Shown piece after piece: positions 33,102 through 38,295 of a stretch of DNA of 38,295 nucleotides. Position numbers and translations under genes: made by a program. Each line of letters begins with the position of its first letter. The first letter of the stretch is position 1. Source of the DNA: Chitinophagales bacterium (GTDB lineage: Bacteria > Bacteroidota > Bacteroidia > Chitinophagales > Chitinophagaceae); assembly GCA_021323755.1 (NCBI GenBank), contig JAJPKJ010000057.1, positions 1-38,295 of the forward strand. The letters are read 5' to 3'. The notes beneath the pieces were generated by a model. It did no database searches. It had not been told where the DNA came from and saw nothing but the letters and a program-made list of their open reading frames with translations.

Positions 33102-33742
33102 CTCCCATCTATAATTCTTGTCAACCCATTTACCGGATTAATAAGAAGTGCAATCACTTCACTTAATTGTCTTTTCAAGCCCCGACTTCGATTGTTGACC
33201 ATTTTATTTGCCAGTCTGTACGTCATTTCGCCAAGAGTAATTCCTCCAAAACCAGTATTGATAAAATCATTAGGAGCAGGCGGCTGGTTTTCTGCAAAAG
33301 TTTCCCATAAATAACTTCCGGCAAATGAAGCCGGCACGGCTTGCCAAAAGCTATAACCATTAGATCTTAATGAATTATAGAATAAACTTCCGTGATAAGG
33401 ATGGCCAAACTGGTTGGTGGTAAAAGCATCATTGTCCCAGGTCCAACTGGCAGGACTTAAATTATATTTTACGGTCTGCCATGTTATGTGTGTGTAATCT
33501 ACTTTCCGGATATAATTGTCGACAAGCCATGGCGTAGTCTCCGAGATTAATAATTCTCCGGCGCCAAGCCAAAATTTCTTTTTGACGTGACCAGAATCCA
33601 ACAGAAATCTTGCAGAATCCTTTGCAACAATTTTCTTATCAAAAACAATGCCTTGCGCATATGCTGTCCTATTAAGAAGAACCGATGCAATAAATAATAC
33701 CAATAGAATGAATTTTCTAGCCCGAATTTGATTCATGAGCAA
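33035..33742 (-). CDS. DUF3943 protein, N-terminal half (as open frame)
   Basis: 235-aa open frame with a signal peptide (about 1-29, ending RTAYAQ), hence exported. The DUF3943 core is well conserved: WTWDNDAFTTNQFGHPYHGS, FYNSLRSNGYSFWQA, GSYLWETFAENQPPAPND, FINTGFGGITLGEMTYRLAN, ending INPVNGLTRIIDGRWG. The last 20 or so residues (RLWAILWSMIHPTCIPSLT) are read in the wrong frame after the G run and are not family-like. The ATG at 33742 is preceded by a 226-bp region that also serves the divergent NTF2-like gene. If translated alone it would lack the barrel-like C-terminus. Confidence 0.6.
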   Translation of the reverse strand: MLMNQIRARKFILLVLFIASVLLNRTAYAQGIVFDKKIVAKDSARFLLDSGHVKKKFWLGAGELLISETTPWLVDNYIRKVDYTHITWQTVKYNLSPASWTWDNDAFTTNQFGHPYHGSLFYNSLRSNGYSFWQAVPASFAGSYLWETFAENQPPAPNDFINTGFGGITLGEMTYRLANKMVNNRSRGLKRQLSEVIALLINPVNGLTRIIDGRWGRLWAILWSMIHPTCIPSLT

Positions 33743-33899
33743 GAATTATTTGAGTTGCCTGAATACAGTAACAATTTCATTTCAATACTATTTGATTGTG
33801 AGAAGCATTTTGATAACGACCGTCATATCTTATACTGAGCATTATCAATACATCGGTCTGGAAATTTGTTTTGTAGGTTGATAGGATGATCATTTTTAA

Positions 33900-33913
33900 A
33901 TGATGAAAATCAA
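33900..33913. promoter_or_regulatory. FNR/CRP-like site ATGATgaaaATCAA upstream of NTF2-like gene
   Basis: Perfect core, nine of ten consensus bases, centred at 33906.5, 62.5 nt before the start at 33969. A TTTG (33940-33943) starts 33.5 nt downstream of the centre, as at usp and pps, although the TA of the -7 box is missing. The divergent DUF3943 gene starts 164 nt away. Confidence 0.5.
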
Positions 33914-33968
33914 TTATAATAATGAATCCCATCAGCTTTTTTGAAAGCTAAGCAAGTATTTTTATTGT

Positions 33969-34472
33969 ATGATAAAATCGATCATTTTATTTTTATTTCT
34001 TGTATCCACAATCCCGGTTGTATCTCAATCGACAATTAACGTAACGGAATCAAAAAAGGAATTGAACGAAGATTCTTTGGTTTGGCGTATTGCTCTCAGT
34101 TTTAGTACCATTTTCCATGATGCGGATACTGCTGCCATGGACAGATTACTTCCAAATGATTTTATGTTGCAATGGATGCATGAAAATTTTATTGGGAAAA
34201 AAGAGTTACTAAATGCAATGGCTAACCAATCTACCCATGAAGCGATGGAGCATAGAGTGGAATATAACGAGAAAGCAATCCTGCGCTATTCGAATGATCA
34301 TACTGCTGCAAGCATCAATACTGCTTTTACTTTCATTGATGAAAAGCAAACCAAATTCATTGAGAAATCACACGGATTCGGTTTATGCATAATCTACCTA
34401 CAGAAAGAAAATGATCAATGGATCATTAGAACTATTCATCTTGATCTGCATTGCACATTATGCAATCTTTGA
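33969..34472 (+). CDS. Secreted NTF2-like (DUF4440/SnoaL-type) protein
   Basis: 167 aa with a signal peptide (MIKSIILFLFLVSTIPVVSQ). The mature part resembles the cone-shaped NTF2-like fold: ALSFSTIFHDADTAAMDRLLPNDFMLQWMHENFIGKKELLNAM is the usual first helix, the D-x-x-x-L-x-x-x-x-D pattern and a G-K-x-E/D-L-L turn. AILRYSNDHTAASINTAFTFID and WIIRTIHLDLHC are later strands. Such domains bind small ligands or act as accessory enzymes, and no specific role is assignable. It ends with two cysteines (HCTLC). It is a single gene with an FNR-like site 62 nt upstream, divergent from the frameshifted DUF3943 gene. Confidence 0.72.
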   Translation: MIKSIILFLFLVSTIPVVSQSTINVTESKKELNEDSLVWRIALSFSTIFHDADTAAMDRLLPNDFMLQWMHENFIGKKELLNAMANQSTHEAMEHRVEYNEKAILRYSNDHTAASINTAFTFIDEKQTKFIEKSHGFGLCIIYLQKENDQWIIRTIHLDLHCTLCNL

Positions 34473-34594
34473 ATTTTTTCATATAAGCATTACATTTCGC
34501 ACGCTCTGCTAAGCTGAGTTCACCAGCTCCAATTATTTGAGTCCATCCGCTCCCCCACTTTCTTCAAGCTTATCACTGATGTCGATGGAATAAA

Positions 34595-34608
34595 ATGATA
34601 ACAATCAG
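34595..34608. promoter_or_regulatory. FNR/CRP-like site ATGATaacaATCAG upstream of envelope operon
   Basis: Perfect core centred at 34601.5, 87.5 nt before the YqjE-like gene start. Spacing to the ATG nearly equals that at usp. The nearest -7-like sequence (TACCTTGC, 34653-34660) is imperfect and farther away than at usp. Confidence 0.5.
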
Positions 34609-34688
34609 TAAGCTTATTGAGTGGAGTCATCAATTTCACTTGAACTGAAAACTACCTTGCACCACATAATTTATTCACTTATATTTTT

Positions 34689-35051
34689 ATGGAAAATACA
34701 TTTCTTAAGCTAGAAGAACTGGCTGGCCACTTAAAGGAATATGTAAATAACAATATCGATACTGCAAAACTCAAGACAGCAGAAAAAAGCTCCGCTCTTT
34801 TTGCAGGAATAATGGCGAGGATTATAGTAATGCTGGTTTTTGTATTTGCCTTTTTGTTTGCAAGTGTCGCACTTGCTTGTGTGCTTGCGAAAATAACCGG
34901 TGCTCTTTATTGGGGGTTCCTAATTGTGGCAGGTATCTATTTATTTCTTGCATTTATGGTGTGGAGCCTGCAGGAAAAAATTTTAAGGTTGCCTCTCATG
35001 AATTTTATGTTAGAGCAACTATTTAAAACCAATGACCATGAAAAAAATTAA
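34689..35051 (+). CDS. YqjE/phage holin III-like membrane protein
   Basis: 120-aa inner-membrane protein of the putative actinobacterial holin-X/YqjE type. An amphipathic N-terminal helix (LEELAGHLKEYVNNNIDTAKLKTAEK) precedes two adjacent membrane segments, about residues 42-68 (ARIIVMLVFVFAFLFASVAL) and 72-97 (ALYWGFLIVAGIYLFLAF), then a short cytoplasmic tail. Family members are not lytic holins; they sit with YtxH/ElaB-type stress proteins. It is the first gene of an operon: it overlaps the next gene by 20 nt (translational coupling), and the L,D-transpeptidase follows. It is under a putative FNR-like site. Confidence 0.82.
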   Translation: MENTFLKLEELAGHLKEYVNNNIDTAKLKTAEKSSALFAGIMARIIVMLVFVFAFLFASVALACVLAKITGALYWGFLIVAGIYLFLAFMVWSLQEKILRLPLMNFMLEQLFKTNDHEKN

Positions 35052-35298
35052 AAGTATTAATCAATTAGAGGCAGAAAAAGACCAGTTGCATAAAAGACGT
35101 AACGAACTGGCAAAAGCCATTAAATATGACTGGCGGGATTTAACTGACAGTCTCAAGCCATCTCATGTAGCGATGCAGGTTTTGTCGAAAGTATTTGAAA
35201 AAAATGAAACCAGAAGCGAGAGCCCATATGGTTATAAGAGATTTCTTGGCAGCATCTCCGGAAACATAAAAAAATGGCTGGAGAAAACGAGAAGATAA
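35032..35298 (+). CDS. Hypothetical protein (88 aa) coupled to YqjE-like gene
   Basis: Hydrophilic, basic 88-aa protein with a predicted coiled coil at the N-terminus (INQLEAEKDQLHKRRNELAKAI) followed by YDWRDLTDSLKPSHVA and a basic tail. It has no membrane segment or signal. The start may be the ATG at 35032 or two codons later at 35038 (MKKIKS). Either overlaps the end of the YqjE-like gene, so translation is probably coupled. The pairing of a small two-helix membrane protein with a small basic cytosolic protein is typical of yqjD/yqjE/yqjK-like clusters. It is likely a partner of the membrane protein, but no function is known. Confidence 0.75.
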   Translation: MTMKKIKSINQLEAEKDQLHKRRNELAKAIKYDWRDLTDSLKPSHVAMQVLSKVFEKNETRSESPYGYKRFLGSISGNIKKWLEKTRR

Positions 35299-35354
35299 AC
35301 GTCACTACTTCAACTTATGAGAATTGATAGGAGACTACGGATAAATCTTACTTC

Positions 35355-36950
35355 ATGTTAGAAAAATGTTGCAAAATCAATGTGATCCTTAATGCCTTAA
35401 TTGCTACTTTATTCTGTTCATTCTTTTCTGCCGGACAAGCCATCGCACAATCACCGTCACAAAAAATTCACGGGTACTTTACGGGCGTTTCTGCCATAGA
35501 GCAAAAATTATTTTATGCAACCGAAACCAAAAGATTTTATGTCCGAAATGGGTTTGCATATGCGTGGCTCTCAAAACAAAATATCGCCGATTTTCAAATA
35601 CTCTTAGTTTATTTTAAACAAAGCGCAAACTTAGGTTTAGAGCAAGATGATCACGTCAATTCATATTGTAGCCAATTGAAATATAAAATACTTACTGCTT
35701 CGAGTGAAGATGATTCCATAAACGCAGATATTGCTATAACAGATGCAGCAATTCATTTTTTCCATGATGTTGCTGAAGGAAATCAGACTGAGGATTTATT
35801 ATATAATGGATTGAATTATTTTCCGGGCTGCATTAATATTGATTCCATTCTCTTTGTTTATTTAAATACGGGCAAGTTTTCTTTTTTATTATCCGATTTG
35901 GAGCCACACGAAAAAATATATGAATCAATGAAAGAAAAATTGCAATTCTTTCAGCAAATTATTTCAATTGAAAATTTTAAAGATGCACAGGTGAAATCGG
36001 AAAGCACGGACGCCAACCGGCGACTACTGATCACGCGTTTATACCAGTTAGGTTTACTCGCGTCGGATACAGAGAAATTGGATCTCACTCAAATAAAAGA
36101 CAAAATAAAGGAAGTTCAAAACACTTTGAACCAGGCAGAAGATGGTGAACTTCATTATTCAACCATTCAAATGCTTAATGTTCCGATATCAACTAGGATT
36201 ATAGAATTGAAAAGTGCTTTAAACGCACTTCGATGGATTGGTTGCATAAAAAAGACTGAAAGGCATATTATTGTAGTGAATATACCATCAACTACATTAC
36301 AATTATACGAACAGGACAAAATAGTCTTAGAATCAAAAATTGTTGCAGGCAAAAAAAGTACTCCGACACCAACCTTATGCAGTGTAATAAATGAAGTGAT
36401 TCTATATCCTTACTGGAACGTACCAAATAAAATTGCCGTATCGGAATTGTTGCCTGCCATTAAAAAAAATCCAGAATTTCTTGCAGACAATAATTACGAG
36501 GTTTTAGATAAACAGGCTAAAATAATAGATCCGGCAAAAGTAAACTGGCAGAAGCTGAATAAGAATAATTTCCCGTATACGATCCGGCAATCGACCGGTT
36601 GCGATAATTCTTTGGGGTTGATTAAATTAAATTTCTACAATCCTTATACTGTCTATCTGCATGATACTCCTTTCAAAGGCTTTTTTAAAGCCAAGTATCG
36701 TTTTTACTCTCACGGATGCATGCGTGTGGAAAGAGCATTTGAGGTTGCCCGATATGTCTTGAAAAACCATAGCGTTGCAATTGACACGTTGGTTCAAAAA
36801 GGCTGTCTCAAAAATCAAAGCCCTGTCGTCATCCGGGCCTCTGAAATAATCCCTGTATTTGTTTTATATCATACTGCATGGGCAGATTCAGCAGCCACTG
36901 TAAGATTTTATCCTGATGTTTACAAAAAGGTCTCTCTCGCAGAAAATTAG
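35355..36950 (+). CDS. L,D-transpeptidase, YcbB/LdtD type
   Basis: Periplasmic peptidoglycan enzyme, 531 aa, which in this family makes 3-3 (DAP-DAP) cross-links or attaches proteins to the wall. It has a signal peptide (about 1-32, ending AIAQ). An N-terminal scaffold region (about 40-290) contains RRLLITRLYQLGLL in the place of the peptidoglycan-binding domain. The YkuD catalytic domain (about 300-480) has HIIVVNIPSTTLQLYEQDK, VVAGKKSTPTP-like IVAGKKSTPTPTL, YWNVPNKIA, and VYLHDTPFKGFF with YSHGCMRVE carrying nucleophile Cys455. It lies 56 bp after the 88-aa gene and is the last gene of that operon. Its stop overlaps the convergent regulator stop by 4 nt. Confidence 0.92.
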   Translation: MLEKCCKINVILNALIATLFCSFFSAGQAIAQSPSQKIHGYFTGVSAIEQKLFYATETKRFYVRNGFAYAWLSKQNIADFQILLVYFKQSANLGLEQDDHVNSYCSQLKYKILTASSEDDSINADIAITDAAIHFFHDVAEGNQTEDLLYNGLNYFPGCINIDSILFVYLNTGKFSFLLSDLEPHEKIYESMKEKLQFFQQIISIENFKDAQVKSESTDANRRLLITRLYQLGLLASDTEKLDLTQIKDKIKEVQNTLNQAEDGELHYSTIQMLNVPISTRIIELKSALNALRWIGCIKKTERHIIVVNIPSTTLQLYEQDKIVLESKIVAGKKSTPTPTLCSVINEVILYPYWNVPNKIAVSELLPAIKKNPEFLADNNYEVLDKQAKIIDPAKVNWQKLNKNNFPYTIRQSTGCDNSLGLIKLNFYNPYTVYLHDTPFKGFFKAKYRFYSHGCMRVERAFEVARYVLKNHSVAIDTLVQKGCLKNQSPVVIRASEIIPVFVLYHTAWADSAATVRFYPDVYKKVSLAEN

Positions 36951-38017
36951 ATATCAACTTTCGACAATCTTTTTAATTGCCTTTCTTCTAAAATAATTAT
37001 TTTTCCGTTTTTAATATTGATCATTTTTTCTTTTTGCAAATCATTTAAAATATTAAAAACATTTTCTGAGGAATAATTCAGTTTATGATAATTTTTTCTC
37101 TTCATTAAGTCAACCCCGCTATTTTCGTCGTCTGAAACTTCTGTTTCAATTTGTTCTTCAAGCAGACTTTCAATAAGCATCCTTTTCAATGAAAAATAGA
37201 CAAGAGAAGTTATCTTTTCTTCTTTATTATGGTTATTTCCCGAGAGAAGTTTAATGAATTGCCTGGATATCTCCTGCGCCGAGTGAATCAACTGTAAAAA
37301 TATTTCCTGTGGGATCACCAATAATTCTGTTTCTTCTTCCGCAACGGCATTGTCTTTATGTTTTGTGTTTTCAAGAATTGCATTATATCCTAAAAACTCA
37401 TCTGTTTCGTGTCTATTGGTGATAAATTCATTCCCTGAATTATTAATAAGATAAGATTTTATTTTCCCTTTGATAATAAAATATGCTGCTTGCGGTATAT
37501 CCATTTCCGAAAACAATATTTCTCCCCGCTGTAATTTTTTTTTAGCGATGTTTTCCAGTGTTAAAGAGGCACTGAAATTTGAATTGACATATCCAATCAA
37601 CTCAATGATCTGTTCGTAAATATTTTTTTTCGAGAATGTAGAAGTAATATTCCTTTTTGCCAATGCTTTATCTACCGCAGCCAAGACTTCGTTCCCGCTA
37701 AATGGCTTGATAATATATCCTGTTGCACCAAGTCCGAATCCTTTTTGAATATCATCTTTTTCCGACCTGGAACTAAGGTAAATAAAAGGAATGTTCATGG
37801 TTTCCTTGTTTTTTGCCAGTAGATATAAAACACCGTAGCCATCCAGTTCGGGCATCATGATGTCGCAAAAAATAAGATCGGGTTTTTCAGCGAAAGCTTT
37901 TTCGGCTCCGAGCCGGCCGTTGGAAGCCGTAAATACTGTGTAACCTTCCAACTCGAGAATTTCTGCAAAATTTTCTCTTATCTCCAGATTATCTTCGATT
38001 ATTAGGATTTTTTCCAT
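36947..38017 (-). CDS. Response regulator fused to CRP-like cNMP-binding domain
   Basis: 356 aa. The receiver domain (1-120) is complete: acidic Glu8-Asp9, phospho-acceptor Asp52 in CDIMMPELDG, Ser82 and Lys104 in IIKPF. A cyclic-nucleotide-binding-like domain (about 150-260) has the beta-roll pattern RGEILFSEMDIPQAAYFIIKGKIKSYLINNSGNEF. The C-terminal CRP-type winged helix is divergent: YSSENVFNILNDLQKEKMINIKNGKIIIL keeps the Glu of the recognition helix but lacks the Ser-Arg of the E-x-x-S-R motif, and has extra residues before it. No sensor kinase is adjacent. This hybrid could regulate the stress island, but its altered helix makes it doubtful as the reader of FNR boxes. Confidence 0.88.
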   Translation of the reverse strand: MEKILIIEDNLEIRENFAEILELEGYTVFTASNGRLGAEKAFAEKPDLIFCDIMMPELDGYGVLYLLAKNKETMNIPFIYLSSRSEKDDIQKGFGLGATGYIIKPFSGNEVLAAVDKALAKRNITSTFSKKNIYEQIIELIGYVNSNFSASLTLENIAKKKLQRGEILFSEMDIPQAAYFIIKGKIKSYLINNSGNEFITNRHETDEFLGYNAILENTKHKDNAVAEEETELLVIPQEIFLQLIHSAQEISRQFIKLLSGNNHNKEEKITSLVYFSLKRMLIESLLEEQIETEVSDDENSGVDLMKRKNYHKLNYSSENVFNILNDLQKEKMINIKNGKIIILEERQLKRLSKVDI

Positions 38018-38295
38018 AAATCGGCTTTAAAAAGATCATTGTTCAAGGATGTTGTGCCCGAGGATTTACGTCCAATTTGAATTATAGAACCTGGGTCATG
38101 GTATTTGTTATCTCAGTAAGAACTACTTAAAAATTCTTATGATCCTAAATACAGGGGCAGTTTCCAAGGTCAATCAGTAGTAAAATAAGCAATACTAAGT
38201 TATAAAAATAATTTACTTCAGCTTTCACATTGATTTTTGACCGTAGTTGAGACGAAACCATTATCATCTTATTTGATGACGCCTATCAGCAAATA
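38018..38295 (-). promoter_or_regulatory. Upstream region of the receiver-CRP regulator gene (to window end)
   Basis: These 278 bp contain no gene. TGATGACGCCTATCA near 38274-38288 has both half-sites but a 7-nt spacer, so it is not counted as an FNR-like site. No strong TAnnTTTG box was found on the minus strand close to the start. Nothing else is recognised. Confidence 0.35.

Larger units (their letters stand above)
32328..33742 (-). pseudogene. DUF3943 outer-membrane protein, frameshifted (1-base deletion in a G run)
   Basis: Two overlapping reading frames together make one DUF3943 protein of about 470 aa. The first ends off-frame shortly after IIDGRWG; the second resumes with KVMGNTMEHDSSNVYTEF. 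The junction is the run of four G on the minus strand (CCCC at 33096-33099 on the plus strand). Adding one G makes the frame continuous as R-W-G-K-V-M-G-N. It may be a genuine mutation, a sequencing error in a homopolymer, or a phase-variable tract, although four bases is short for slippage. The family is found in Bacteroidota envelopes and its function is unknown. The halves are listed separately below. Confidence 0.75.

Noticed and set aside
21500-38017. Mobile element or prophage explanation for the stress region
   Set aside because: No integrase, transposase, terminal repeats, tRNA-derived direct repeat or phage structural gene was found. The holin-like name reflects a family label only.
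38274-38288. TGAT and ATCA half-sites upstream of the receiver-CRP gene
   Set aside because: The spacer is 7 nt, so a normal FNR/CRP dimer would not fit.

Overview
The window reads as a moderately AT-rich chromosome segment of a Bacteroidota bacterium, most likely Chitinophagaceae or a close relative. The basis is the gene families (type III glutamine synthetase, Bacteroidota-style HldD and PurL, a DUF3943 protein, receiver-CRP hybrid regulator), promoters of the TTG-N17-23-TAnnTTTG type, and the near absence of Shine-Dalgarno sequences. The genus is an inference. No IS element, integrase, phage block, CRISPR array or rRNA was seen.

Positions 1-21.3 kb are mostly housekeeping. They hold the 5' end of pyrG, a secreted dienelactone hydrolase-like protein, proC, hldD and purL. 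A small surface-polysaccharide set follows (two GT-B glycosyltransferases and a polytopic membrane protein), then glnN and cmk. clpC is divergent from an STAS protein, fructosamine kinase and rnz. A secreted esterase, dapA, accA and a tRNA-Asp with a textbook Bacteroidota promoter complete this part. Clear hairpin terminators follow hldD, glnN, clpC and the tRNA.

Positions 21.5-38 kb are different: a run of stress and envelope genes with long intergenic regions. In order they are a slipin (SPFH), a PRC-barrel protein, two small orphan proteins, a divergent Hsp20, an EEP-family lipoprotein, a tandem universal stress protein with a phospholipase D/cardiolipin synthase-like partner, YtxH and nitroreductase, PEP synthase, a frameshifted DUF3943 outer-membrane protein, an NTF2-like secreted protein, a three-gene envelope operon (YqjE/holin-like, 88-aa protein, YcbB-type L,D-transpeptidase), and a response regulator fused to a cNMP-binding domain.

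The main discovery is a shared cis-element. The FNR-type palindrome TGAT-N4-ATCA occurs upstream of hsp20, usp-cls, pps/nitroreductase (two perfect cores plus one near match, including a perfect TTGATctttATCAA), the NTF2-like gene, the YqjE-LDT operon, and also clpC. For most of these its centre lies about 60-90 nt before the start codon. At three of the genes a TTTG (end of the Bacteroidota -7 box) begins exactly 33.5 nt from the motif centre, which is what a class II activator at about -41.5 would give. I infer an FNR/CRP-controlled low-oxygen or dormancy-type stress regulon encoded largely as one island, comparable in content to the DosR (mycobacteria) and Anr (Pseudomonas) regulons but with its own envelope-remodelling module. 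All motif searching was done by eye.
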